DNA from: Chloroflexota bacterium
GTDB taxonomy: Bacteria; Chloroflexota; Dehalococcoidia; DSTF01; RBG-16-68-14
Direction of reading: 5' to 3'
Assembly (NCBI GenBank): GCA_029262675.1
Contig: JAJCYW010000007.1
Span: 62,001 to 126,000, forward strand
DNA length: 64,000 bases
Below are positions 24,657 through 33,122 of the stretch, piece after piece. The notes below the pieces were generated by a model that was not told the DNA's origin, did no database searches, and saw only the letters and a list, made by a program, of their open reading frames with translations. Within the stretch, counting starts at the first letter, position 1. Each line of letters starts with the position of its first letter. The position numbers were made by a program, and so were the translations under genes.

Positions 24657-24660
24657 ATTC

Positions 24661-24688
24661 TTGACTAACGCCAGCGGTGGTCTATAAT
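24661..24688 (+). promoter_or_regulatory. Sigma70-type promoter for the DUF35/thiolase genes
   Basis: TTGACT (24661-24666), 16-bp spacer, TATAAT (24683-24688). This is the best consensus promoter I noticed in the window. Transcription would start near 24695, about 75 bp before the DUF35 start codon. Confidence 0.75.
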
Positions 24689-24770
24689 GCTCATGCTTGG
24701 CTTGCCAGGCAGACCAGTCCCACATCCGAATCCGCGCCCGTTCGGTGCGCAACTGGAAGGAGACGCCTGC

Positions 24771-25217
24771 ATGGCAGAAGCAGAGTCAGCGACAGCCGAA
24801 TCGAAGCAGCTCCCGATCCTCCCCTTCCTCCGCCTCGGTGAGAAGGACGGTGAAGACTCCTACCTGTTCGGCAGCAGGTGCAAGTCCTGCGGCGCTACGT
24901 ACCTGGGCGACCGCATGGCCTGCAGCAAGTGCTGCTCCACCGACCCGATGGACGACGTCCGCCTCAGCGACCGGGGCGAGTTGCACGTCTTTTCCATTGT
25001 CCACCAGTCGGCGCCGGGCGTCCCGACGCCGTACGTCGCGGCGATCGTCGACCTGCCGGAAGGCGTCAGCGTGCGCTGCAACATCGAGGGTGTCGAGCCG
25101 GACCCGAAGAACCTGGAGTTCGGCATGCCGGTGGAGATGTACACGGAGAAGGTCCACACCGACGATGACGGCAACGAGATCATCGCGTTCAAGTTCCGGC
25201 CTGTAAACAACAACTAG
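24771..25217 (+). CDS. DUF35 zinc-ribbon/OB-fold protein, thiolase partner
   Basis: 148 residues from ATG 24771 (GGAAGGAG upstream). A rubredoxin-like zinc ribbon CKSCGATYLGDRMACSKC precedes an OB-fold (ELHVFSIVHQSAPGVPTPYVAAIVDL). Such DUF35 proteins bind thiolase-like enzymes and may shuttle acyl-CoA, as shown for the archaeal HMG-CoA synthase/thiolase complex. The thiolase gene follows at 25288, as in many archaea and Chloroflexota. Confidence 0.87.
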   Translation: MAEAESATAESKQLPILPFLRLGEKDGEDSYLFGSRCKSCGATYLGDRMACSKCCSTDPMDDVRLSDRGELHVFSIVHQSAPGVPTPYVAAIVDLPEGVSVRCNIEGVEPDPKNLEFGMPVEMYTEKVHTDDDGNEIIAFKFRPVNNN

Positions 25218-25287
25218 CCGCGCTATCGAGAGATAAGGGGAATGGGCTACGCGGCGCGCCGCGCAGCCTCTCGAGGAGGAGAGCGAC

Positions 25288-26421
25288 ATGAGAGACGTAG
25301 CTATCGTTGGCGTATCGATGATCAAGTTCGGGCGGTACCCGGAGAAGGCGGTCCAGGAGCTGGGCGCGCAGGCCGCGCTGCTGGCCCTGAAGGACGCCGG
25401 CGTCACGATGAACGACATCGAGCTGATGGCCAGCGGCAACCTCTACCAGGCCAGCGCAATGATCGGGCAGCGCATCCTGAAGGAGATCGGCCAGACGGGC
25501 ATCCCCGTGATCAACGTCTCGAACGCCTGCGCGACCGGCTCGACCGCGTTCCGCGAGGCCTACGTGGCCGTCGCTTCGGGCCAGTACGACGCGGCGCTTG
25601 CCGTCGGCTCGGAGCAGATGGGCAAGATGGGACTGCTGGGCGGCGGCGGTGGCGGCGGCATCTCGCCGGAAGGCATCGTGGGCTCCGGGCTGATGCCGGC
25701 GGTGTTCGGCCAGGCCGGTGTGGAGCACATGCGCAAGTACGGCACGACGCAGGAACACTTCGCGAAGATCGCCGTCAAGAACCACAAGCACTCGATGGCC
25801 AACCCCTACGCGCAGTACCAGATAGAGACGAGCCTGGAAGACGTGATGAACGCCCGCGTCGTCGCGTGGCCCAACACGCTCTACATGTGCTGCCCGACCG
25901 GCGATGGCGCAGCGGCGGCCGTCCTGATGTCGATGGAGAAGGCCAAGCAGTACACGACGAAGCCGATTAAGGTCGCCGCCTCCGTGCTCACGTCCGACCC
26001 CTGGACGGAGCGCGACCTGACGTTGCCAGACGTCAGCACGCTGACGCGCAACGCCTCGAAGCAGGCCTACGAGGAGGCCGGGCTGGGCGCCGACGACCTC
26101 AACGTCGTCGAGTTGCACGATTGCTTCGCGACGGCGGAGCTGCTGCACTACGAAAACCTCGGCCTCTGCGCCGACGGTGAGGCCGGCCGCATGATCGACG
26201 AGGGCGAGACGAGCATCGGCGGCCGGATCCCGGTCGCGCCGTCCGGCGGCCTGCTCTCGAAGGGCCACCCGCTGGGCGCGACGGGCGTCGCCAACATCTG
26301 CGAGGTCGTCTGGCACTTGCGCGGCCAGGCCGGCGCGCGGCAGGTGGAAGGCGCGAAGGTGGGCCTGGCGCACGTGATCGGCCTCGGCTCGGCCTGCACG
26401 ATCAACGTCCTGCAGGCATAG
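25288..26421 (+). CDS. Thiolase-family (acetyl-CoA acetyltransferase/SCPx-like) protein
   Basis: 377 residues, preceded by GAGGAGGAGAG. Nucleophile C81 lies in VSNACATGST; H is in KGHPLGATG and further active-site residues in ELHDCFATAELL. The usual late CxG cysteine is replaced by GLGSACTINV. The length and sequence fit the archaeal-type/SCPx thiolase group that associates with DUF35 proteins. It probably makes or cleaves 3-ketoacyl-CoA. The last 25 bp before the stop are duplicated at 27168-27192. Confidence 0.88.
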   Translation: MRDVAIVGVSMIKFGRYPEKAVQELGAQAALLALKDAGVTMNDIELMASGNLYQASAMIGQRILKEIGQTGIPVINVSNACATGSTAFREAYVAVASGQYDAALAVGSEQMGKMGLLGGGGGGGISPEGIVGSGLMPAVFGQAGVEHMRKYGTTQEHFAKIAVKNHKHSMANPYAQYQIETSLEDVMNARVVAWPNTLYMCCPTGDGAAAAVLMSMEKAKQYTTKPIKVAASVLTSDPWTERDLTLPDVSTLTRNASKQAYEEAGLGADDLNVVELHDCFATAELLHYENLGLCADGEAGRMIDEGETSIGGRIPVAPSGGLLSKGHPLGATGVANICEVVWHLRGQAGARQVEGAKVGLAHVIGLGSACTINVLQA

Positions 26422-26439
26422 GGGCCTGACGGCCTCGGG

Positions 26440-26488
26440 CCTCTCCCTTTGGGAGAGGGCGACGCTCCTTTCCCAATGGGAAAGGAGC
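26440..26488. repeat. Two adjacent perfect hairpins downstream of the thiolase gene
   Basis: CCTCTCCC-TTT-GGGAGAGG (26440-26458), then an 11-bp arm GCTCCTTTCCC with loop AAT and its complement (26464-26488). No T tract follows either. The 308-bp gap between the thiolase and the gene at 26730 holds these, the terminator at 26524, and no convincing ORF. Confidence 0.7.
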
Positions 26489-26523
26489 AGGCCTCTTTCT
26501 CGGAGAGAGGAGATCGCTACAGA

Positions 26524-26560
26524 AACAACGCAGCGCCGGTCCGTGAGGGCCGGCGTTGTT
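26524..26560 (+). terminator. Terminator-like hairpin after the thiolase gene
   Basis: GCCGGTCC-GTGA-GGGCCGGC flanked by AACAAC and GTTGTT forms a long stem with a bulge, ending in TTGTT. A related GC-rich hairpin ending CTGTTG occurs at 29797-29826. Confidence 0.5.
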
Positions 26561-26729
26561 GCGTGCGAACCGACAGGCGCTACTTCCTCGTCGAGAAGAA
26601 CAGGAACATCTACGAGTACGGTTGCCTCAACGTTCACTGCGCCGAGAACGCGGGCGAGCCGGACTAGGCCCCTCAAGCCGCTGCCGGTCGGGGTGTGCTA
26701 GACTTCGCGCTGAAGGGAAGTAGCCGCCA

Positions 26730-27095
26730 ATGACAGACCAAGGTTCAGCTATGCCAGGGCAGGACACCCCGATGACGCCTGAACGGGCAGAGGAATGGAT
26801 TCGTGACCTCTCCGCCGATCTGAGTATTCCGCAGCCGAAGCATCGGGTAGATGACTCGCCGGAGCAGGCGAGCGTCAAGCAATATGCTGGCGGCTACGAA
26901 GCTGACACCCAGACCATCGTGTCCGTTAGGTGCAGGGACGGCGATCCTGATCCTGTCGGACAACGAAGGCTACTTCGCCAATTCGCCAGGCACCTGCACG
27001 AGATGATTGGCGCAACCCACAACACTGCCAACTGCCAGTGTGATGCAAAGGTAATCGAGGCTGCGAAGCGTCTGCATCTCTTCGACGCCGAGTAG
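26730..27095 (+). CDS. Hypothetical protein between thiolase 3'-end copies
   Basis: 121 residues, not recognised. Acidic N-terminal half, then KQYAGGYEADTQTIVSVRCR and a C-terminal helical region with HLHEMIGATHNTANCQC, which holds several His and Cys residues. TAGACT upstream and AAGGGA before the ATG support expression. It lies between the thiolase gene and a displaced 25-bp copy of the thiolase terminus, so it may have arrived with that duplication. Confidence 0.5.
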   Translation: MTDQGSAMPGQDTPMTPERAEEWIRDLSADLSIPQPKHRVDDSPEQASVKQYAGGYEADTQTIVSVRCRDGDPDPVGQRRLLRQFARHLHEMIGATHNTANCQCDAKVIEAAKRLHLFDAE

Positions 27096-27167
27096 GACTA
27101 ACTAATCCCGCGCGGCACGCAGACTAGCAGGGTTGCGAAGGGCACACGGAGGGGGGCACGGCTCAGG

Positions 27168-27192
27168 CTGCACGATCAACGTCCTGCAGGCA
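27168..27192 (+). repeat. Displaced 25-bp copy of the thiolase 3' end
   Basis: Identical to 26394-26418, the last codons of the thiolase gene; weaker similarity continues upstream. It marks the right border of a ~770-bp segment that carries the hypothetical gene 26730-27095. The rest of the 412-bp gap to 27508 shows no gene. Confidence 0.85.
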
Positions 27193-27507
27193 CAAGCCAG
27201 CCTGCACTTTGTTAGACCCCGAGCAGCGTCGTCCCAAGAGGGCTGGCGCTGTTTGCATTAGGGGCTTGACAGCACGGGGGAAATCAGCCAGAGTGTTGCG
27301 CAAGTGGAGGGTTGAGCTCCGAAAGATACGAGCTTCGACATCTCCTTTGAGGCGGCGGCGCACGCCCTCTGCTCGCGCCTCCAAAATCATCCAGTCCGCG
27401 CTCAGCCCCATCGCAACTTGGGCGCTGTGGGCGACAGAAGACTTCGGCTAGAGACCACACCGCAACAGAGATACTGTGGGTGCCGGGGCTGCTATGGTGC
27501 ATCAGCT

Positions 27508-28602
27508 ATGGGCAAACGTGCGCTCGTCATCCTTGGCGCCGGAGCATCTGGCGATCTGATTTCGCTGAAGGTAGGCCGTCCAACCGATCAGGACCTCCGC
27601 CCGCCACTAACATTCGAGCTCTTCAACGAACGGTACAGCCCCATTCTTGACCGCTATCCGAGAGCTCGGTCCCTTGCGGCAGTCGTCCTGGATCGACTGT
27701 CGAGAGACGAAGCTTTGGAAGCCATCTTTCGTAACTTGGCTGAATCGAACGAACCGCACATCGTGCGCCAATTCCAGGAGATGCCCCTGTACCTCCAGGA
27801 GCTTCTTCATGAGGTGAGCGCCGGTTTCTGCAGCGAGCCGGTCAACTACTCACGCTTAGTGAATCGCCTCCTGGCCTCAGATTTCGAGAGGGTCGCGTTC
27901 GTGACGCTGAACTACGATACCCTTCTCGATCAAGCGCTAGGGACTATCGACGTGCGCGGCAAGATTTTCGAAATGGATGGCTACGTTCGAGACAACTGGA
28001 TGCTCGTAAAACTGCATGGCTCGGTAAACTGGGGCCGAAAGGTGATGCAGCCCAAGAAGGCCACCGGGCATCTCTTCCGTCAGTTTTCCGAAATAGCTCT
28101 ACCCCCCACGGTATCGCCGAACGACTTCGCAGAGTCCCCAACTGCGGAATACCTCGCAAATAGTTTCCCGAAAGTCCTTGACATACTGGAGGATCAGGTC
28201 GTCTTTCGAGAAGGCCGCAGCGACTCCGCCCGCAGGGACGGTGAGGACTTCTACTACCCCGCGATAACGATCCCCGTGGAAGGCAAGGCTGGATTCTCCT
28301 GCCCGCCGGAACATGTCCTATCGCTGCAGGAGTTCCTGCCGACCTGTCGGAACGTGTTGATTATCGGAGTGAGCGGGAAAGACGACGACCTACTGAAACT
28401 TCTGAAGGAGCATCTGCCACCGTGTGACACGGTTTCCATTGTCGCGCATAGCGAGTCCGCAACTAGCGACGCCGCTCGCCGCTTCAATGAGGTTCCGCCA
28501 CTCGCGGCGGCCGCAAAGGGCGGCGTGCACACCGAAGGTTTCAGCACGTTTGTGAGGCAGCGCGGACTGGAGAAGTTCGCGGAGCTCGCGGTAGAGCGTT
28601 AG
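27508..28602 (+). CDS. SIR2-like domain protein, putative antiphage NADase
   Basis: 364 residues from ATG 27508. Motifs of the SIR2_2-type domain are ILGAGASGDL (10-20), TLNYDTLLDQAL (from 133) and KLHGSVNW with H170; the C-terminal LIIGVSGKDDDLL closes the Rossmann-like fold. It lacks the zinc-ribbon cysteines of classical sirtuins. Stand-alone SIR2-like proteins act in several defence systems by depleting NAD. No effector partner is visible beside it. Less GC-rich than neighbours. Confidence 0.75.
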   Translation: MGKRALVILGAGASGDLISLKVGRPTDQDLRPPLTFELFNERYSPILDRYPRARSLAAVVLDRLSRDEALEAIFRNLAESNEPHIVRQFQEMPLYLQELLHEVSAGFCSEPVNYSRLVNRLLASDFERVAFVTLNYDTLLDQALGTIDVRGKIFEMDGYVRDNWMLVKLHGSVNWGRKVMQPKKATGHLFRQFSEIALPPTVSPNDFAESPTAEYLANSFPKVLDILEDQVVFREGRSDSARRDGEDFYYPAITIPVEGKAGFSCPPEHVLSLQEFLPTCRNVLIIGVSGKDDDLLKLLKEHLPPCDTVSIVAHSESATSDAARRFNEVPPLAAAAKGGVHTEGFSTFVRQRGLEKFAELAVER

Positions 28603-28692
28603 GCGAACGAACCATGGGCGTCCCACGGGTACTTCTCCCGTAATGGTACTCCATAGCCGGACGCCTGCGTGTAGAGTGTCGATTGAGGAAGC

Positions 28693-29745
28693 ATGCCGGC
28701 AAGACAGCAATGGACAGCAGAGGAAGCCCAGGCGTGGTACGCCGACCAGCCGTGGCTGGCCGGCTGCAACTACGTCCCGTCGAACGCGGTCAATCAGCTC
28801 GAGATGTGGCAGGCGGAGACGTTCGATCTGGAGACGAACGCTCGTGAACTCGGCTGGGCAAGCGACCTCGGCTTCAACACGGTCCGCGTGTTCCTCCACG
28901 ACCTGCTGTGGGCGCAGGACCAGCGCGGCTTCATCGACCGGGTGGACCGATTCCTGGACACGTCAGCGGGTCTTGGCATCCGGCCGATGTTTGTCCTGTT
29001 TGACGGCGTGTGGGACCCCTTCCCCAAGCTAGGCCCGCAACCAGCGGCTCGGCCGCGCGTTCACAACTCGAGATGGGTGCAGAGCCCGGGCGCTGAGGCG
29101 CTCGCCGACAGCACGCGGCACGAAGCGCTGGCCGGCTACGTCGGGGGAGTCGTCGGCCACTTCAGGGACGACGAACGCATCGTGGCGTGGGACCTGTTCA
29201 ACGAGCCCGACAACCCGAATCCCGCCTACGCCGCCAGCGAGCTATCGAACAAGGCGGAGCTCGCGGAGGAGCTGCTTCGCAAGTCTTTCAGCTGGGCTCG
29301 CGAAGCAGGACCAAGCCAACCGATCACGGCCGGCGTGTGGCGCGGGCGCTGGGGCGACATCGATACGGTCTCTGCGATCGACCGGCTGATGCTTACCGAA
29401 TCCGACGTGATCTCGTTCCACAGCTACGCGCCCGCCGAACGTGTATTGGAGTCGATCGAAGAGCTACGGGTATACGGCCGGCCGCTACTGATCACCGAGT
29501 ACTTGGCGAGACCGACTGGAAGTACGTTCGAGACGGTGCTGCCCGTACTCCGCGAGCAATCGGCCGGCGCGTATAGTTGGGGCCTCGTCTCGGGCAAGAC
29601 GCAGACGATCTACCCCTGGGACTCGTGGACCAAGCAGTACGCGGAGGAGCCACCCCTCTGGTTCCACGACATCCTGCGTCCGGACGGACGTCCGTATCGT
29701 GAAGCTGAAGCCGAAACGATCCGGTGGCTGACGGGCAACGGCTAA
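28693..29745 (+). CDS. Glycoside hydrolase, GH5-like (cellulase superfamily)
   Basis: 350 residues without a signal peptide, so intracellular or wrongly started; ATG 28693 has GAGGAAG upstream. A (beta/alpha)8 GH-A enzyme is indicated by WDLFNEPD, with the acid/base Glu after Asn, and LLITEYLARP with the nucleophile Glu. TVRVFLHDLLW and SFHSYAP are typical strand ends. Related proteins are annotated as 1,4-beta-xylanase or cellulase; the substrate is not certain. Confidence 0.78.
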   Translation: MPARQQWTAEEAQAWYADQPWLAGCNYVPSNAVNQLEMWQAETFDLETNARELGWASDLGFNTVRVFLHDLLWAQDQRGFIDRVDRFLDTSAGLGIRPMFVLFDGVWDPFPKLGPQPAARPRVHNSRWVQSPGAEALADSTRHEALAGYVGGVVGHFRDDERIVAWDLFNEPDNPNPAYAASELSNKAELAEELLRKSFSWAREAGPSQPITAGVWRGRWGDIDTVSAIDRLMLTESDVISFHSYAPAERVLESIEELRVYGRPLLITEYLARPTGSTFETVLPVLREQSAGAYSWGLVSGKTQTIYPWDSWTKQYAEEPPLWFHDILRPDGRPYREAEAETIRWLTGNG

Positions 29746-29796
29746 GCGTTTCGAAGAGTGGGTATCGGCTGTAGGATTCGAGCGGTCTAATTCGTC

Positions 29797-29826
29797 AGCG
29801 CCGGCCCTCACGGGTGGGCGCTGTTG
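29797..29826 (+). terminator. Terminator-like hairpin after the glycoside hydrolase
   Basis: AGCGCC (29797-29802) pairs with GGCGCT (29817-29822), with additional partial pairing of CGGCCC and GGGTGG inside, followed by GTTG. Resembles the hairpin at 26524-26560. The 215-bp gap has no gene. Confidence 0.4.
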
Positions 29827-29960
29827 ACGTCTGCCCACTTGACAACGTCCGCGAAATTAGGCAAAGTGTTGCCCACTTGGTGGAAGGTACCCCGGCATAC
29901 AAAACGAAAGCGGTGACACGCGGCGGGTTGCGCTGAGCGGCCGGGGTGCAGGGGGTAGAC

Positions 29961-30551
29961 ATGGCGGCCTGGCTGGATCGTTACTGGAAGGTCATCACCA
30001 TCGCGCTTGTGGCAGCCGTTGCGGCCGCCGCCGTGGCGTTCGTCCTCGACCAGCGCGCGGATAACGAGCCACTCACCATCAACCTCGCCGACCCGGCGCC
30101 CACCGGCCCCATCGAGGTCTACATCACCGGCGCGGTCGAGCAACCCGGCGTCTACGAGATGCAGGACGGCGACCGCATTATCGACCTGCTCTACGAAGCC
30201 GGGGGCCACAGCTCCAACGCCGACCTGGAATCGATCAACCTCGCGCTGCGCCTGCACGACGAGGACCAAGTGCTCGTACCCCGCATCGGCGACGCGGGCC
30301 GCATCGGCGAGCCGACCGGCGGGCTGGTGTCGTCCGCGAACGGGCCGGAGGGCGACCGCAAGAACATCAACGCCGCATCGGCTTCCGAGCTCGACGACCT
30401 GCCCGGCATCGGTGAGGTCTACAGCGAGCGCATCGTCCAAGACCGGCTGACGAACGGCTCTTACGTCACGACCGAGGAGCTGGTGGAGCGCAAGATCCTT
30501 CCGCGCGCGACGTACGAGCGCATCGCGGAGATGATCACGGTCGGGCCGTGA
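29961..30551 (+). CDS. comEA: ComEA-like DNA-binding competence protein
   Basis: 196 residues from ATG 29961 with GGGGGT upstream. An N-terminal transmembrane helix (VITIALVAAVAAAAVAFVL) is followed by an SLBB domain (IEVYITGAVEQPGVYEM) and a helix-hairpin-helix pair (NINAASASELDDLPGIGEVYSERIV). It would bind incoming DNA outside the membrane and pass it to ComEC, encoded next. The last ~19 codons have a second, slightly longer copy directly downstream. Confidence 0.9.
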   Translation: MAAWLDRYWKVITIALVAAVAAAAVAFVLDQRADNEPLTINLADPAPTGPIEVYITGAVEQPGVYEMQDGDRIIDLLYEAGGHSSNADLESINLALRLHDEDQVLVPRIGDAGRIGEPTGGLVSSANGPEGDRKNINAASASELDDLPGIGEVYSERIVQDRLTNGSYVTTEELVERKILPRATYERIAEMITVGP

Positions 30552-30627
30552 CGCTCATGAATCTCCCGCGCGCGACCCACGCGACGAATGAACGCATCGC
30601 GGACATGATTGCAGCAGGGCCGTGACG
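30498..30627 (+). repeat. Duplicated comEA 3' end
   Basis: The segment 30498-30554, ending the comEA gene (PRATYERIAEMITVGP and stop), recurs at 30564-30627 as PRATHATNERIADMIAAGP and stop. The copies differ by a few substitutions and a 9-bp insertion, less small gaps. The second copy lies in the comEA-comEC gap and overlaps a possible upstream start of comEC. Confidence 0.8.
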
Positions 30628-30653
30628 CCTCTGCCCTACTCGCGCCGCACGCC

Positions 30654-33035
30654 GTGACTCTGGTCTACCTGGCGGGGGCGTGGCTGCTGGGCGTCATCGC
30701 GGGCGCGGTTACGGGGGAGCTCTGGTGGCCAGGCGTCGCGGCTATCTGCGCTGCGGGCGTGGCGGCGGCGGTTCTCGAACGCAGGCCGACGTTCGTCTTG
30801 CTCGGCCTGGCCGCGGCCGGCCTCTTCCTCGGCGGCGCGACGCGCTACGTCGATCAGCAACCGCCGGTCGAACCCGGCGGCATCGCCGTATTCAACGATG
30901 GCGGCGACGTCCGCATGCGCGCGCTGGTGACGGACGAGCCGGAGATCCGGGGTCGCTCGCAGCGCGTCCACCTCACCGTCAGAGAGCGATACGACGACGG
31001 CGCCTGGCGGCCGGAGTCGGGCGGCGTGCTGCTGCAGACCTCGCTCTTTCCGCGCTACGAGTACGGCGACCTGCTGGAGCTAGAGGGCGAGCCGCAGACG
31101 CCGCCGGTCTACCCCGATTTCGACTACGCGGATTACCTGGCGCGGCAGGGCATCTCGTCGCTCGTCGCGTTCCCAGACGAGCCGTCCGTCATCGCGACCG
31201 GGGAAGGATCGCCGGCGCTGGCCGCCCTCCACAGCGTCCGCCGCCAGCTCGGCGACGCACTGGCGGCGTCGCTGCCGGAGCCGCAGGCGGCGCTTGCGCA
31301 GGGCATCTTCCTCGGCCAGCGCTCGGCGATCCCGGCGGACGTCAAGGAGGACATGAACGTCACGGGCATCACACACCTGATAGCTATCTCCGGCTACAAC
31401 GTCAGCCTCGTCGCGGCGCTCGTCATCAGCGGCCTGGCCTGGCTGATCGGGCGCAGGCAGGCGGCCATCGTGGCGCTGGCCGCGATCGCGGCCTACACGG
31501 TGCTTACGGGCGCCTCCCCTACCGTCGTCCGCGCGGCGATTATGGGCGGCCTCTTCGTCTCCGCTACGCTCGCCGGCCGTCCGGGAAGCGCCCTCACGTC
31601 GGTCGCTCTGGCGGCGGCAATCATGACCGGCTGGCAGCCGCTCGTGATCGAGGACGTCTCGTTCCAGCTCAGCTTCGCGGCGATCCTCGGGCTGACGTAT
31701 CTCGGACCCGGCATCCAGGAGCGGCTGGCGGCGTGGCTACGCGCGGGCGGAGTCGAGGCCGGCGAAGGCGGGCCTGCGGGCTTCCTGCTCGAGAGCACGT
31801 CGGTGACGGCGGCGGCCGTCATCGCGACCATGCCGCTGTTCGCGCTCTACTTCGGCCGAATTTCGATTGTTACGTTTGCGGCCAACGTCCTGCTCGTCCC
31901 CGCGTTTCCCATGATCCTGGCCGGCTCTGCGCTGACGGCCGTCTGCGGCGCCATCTGGCCGCCGCTGGGCGACGTGACAGGCTGGTTCGCCTGGACGATG
32001 CTCAGCTATATGCTCGAGGTCGCGCGCTTATTCGCCCGTGTGCCGCTGGCTTCCGTTCGCATCGACGGCTTCGGGGCCTGGCACGCCGCCGCGGCCTACA
32101 CCGCCATCGCCGCCGGAGCATGGTGGTTGCGACGCCAGCGCCCGCGCGCGGACGAACCGCAGCGCGCCGTCCGAGGCGTCATGCTCCGCCCGATCTGGGT
32201 GGCCTGCGCCGGTCTGGCGGTGACAGCCGCTATCGCCTGGTCCGCCGTGCTCTCCGGCCCCGACGGACGGCTGACGGTGAGCGTCCTCGACGTCGGCCAG
32301 GGCGAAGCGATCCTGATCGAGGCGCCGGCCGGACGGCACATCCTCGTCGACGGCGGCGCGGACGGCGCGCTGCTGGCACGCGCGCTCGGCGAGGAGCTGC
32401 CGTTCTGGGATCGCACGCTCGACGTCGTCGCGCTGACTCACCCACAGGAAGACCACCTGGCGGGGCTCGTCACGGCCCTGGAGCGCTTTGAGGTCGGCCG
32501 CGTCCTCGCTTCACCGCGGACGGCGGAGTCCGCGACGTACGACGCCTGGCGCGAGCAGATCGAGCGGCGGGACATACCGTACACGGAAGCGTCTCCCGGA
32601 CATTGGATCGACCTCGGCAACGGCGCGACGCTGCGCGTGCTCGGCCCGACCGCGGGCAGCGCCGGATCGGCAGAGATGAACAACGCATCGCTGGTGCTGA
32701 AGCTGGAGTGGGGCAAGGCGAGTTTCCTCCTGACCGGGGACATCGAAGTCGATGCTGAACAGGCGCTGCTGCGTGATGGGGCGGATCTGGAGACGACCGT
32801 CCTCAAAGTAGCCCACCACGGGTCGCGCACCTCCACGTCTACGGCCTTCCTCTATGCGGCACACCCGGCGATCGCAGTCGTCTCCGTGGGCGAGGACAAC
32901 CCGTACGGCCACCCTTCTCCCACAGTGCTGGAGCGACTCGACGACGCGTTCGTCTACCGCACAGACTTCCATGGCACCGTGCGCATGTCGACGGACGGCG
33001 ACCGGCTCTGGCTGGAGCCGGAGCGCGGGCCGTAG
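30654..33035 (+). CDS. comEC: ComEC/Rec2 DNA-uptake channel protein
   Basis: About 793 residues. An N-terminal DUF4131 region with helices leads into the competence domain (FLGQRSAIPADVKEDMNVTG, LIAISGYNVSLVAAL) and ~8 membrane segments. The C-terminal metallo-beta-lactamase domain has VLDVGQGEAILIE, LTHPQEDHLAG and LLTGDIE. GTG 30654 is chosen because the first membrane helix (LVYLAGAWLLGVIAG) begins right after it. A TTG at 30609 lies inside the comEA 3' copy and is less likely. Forms the inner-membrane channel for single-stranded DNA in natural transformation. Confidence 0.9.
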   Translation: MTLVYLAGAWLLGVIAGAVTGELWWPGVAAICAAGVAAAVLERRPTFVLLGLAAAGLFLGGATRYVDQQPPVEPGGIAVFNDGGDVRMRALVTDEPEIRGRSQRVHLTVRERYDDGAWRPESGGVLLQTSLFPRYEYGDLLELEGEPQTPPVYPDFDYADYLARQGISSLVAFPDEPSVIATGEGSPALAALHSVRRQLGDALAASLPEPQAALAQGIFLGQRSAIPADVKEDMNVTGITHLIAISGYNVSLVAALVISGLAWLIGRRQAAIVALAAIAAYTVLTGASPTVVRAAIMGGLFVSATLAGRPGSALTSVALAAAIMTGWQPLVIEDVSFQLSFAAILGLTYLGPGIQERLAAWLRAGGVEAGEGGPAGFLLESTSVTAAAVIATMPLFALYFGRISIVTFAANVLLVPAFPMILAGSALTAVCGAIWPPLGDVTGWFAWTMLSYMLEVARLFARVPLASVRIDGFGAWHAAAAYTAIAAGAWWLRRQRPRADEPQRAVRGVMLRPIWVACAGLAVTAAIAWSAVLSGPDGRLTVSVLDVGQGEAILIEAPAGRHILVDGGADGALLARALGEELPFWDRTLDVVALTHPQEDHLAGLVTALERFEVGRVLASPRTAESATYDAWREQIERRDIPYTEASPGHWIDLGNGATLRVLGPTAGSAGSAEMNNASLVLKLEWGKASFLLTGDIEVDAEQALLRDGADLETTVLKVAHHGSRTSTSTAFLYAAHPAIAVVSVGEDNPYGHPSPTVLERLDDAFVYRTDFHGTVRMSTDGDRLWLEPERGP

Positions 33036-33122
33036 AACACGGGGCGACTGGTTGTTCTAGTGCCGCCGCTTGTTCCAGTGCCGTCCGAGACCATACGCTG
33101 GACGGCAGACAAAGGAGGACGC

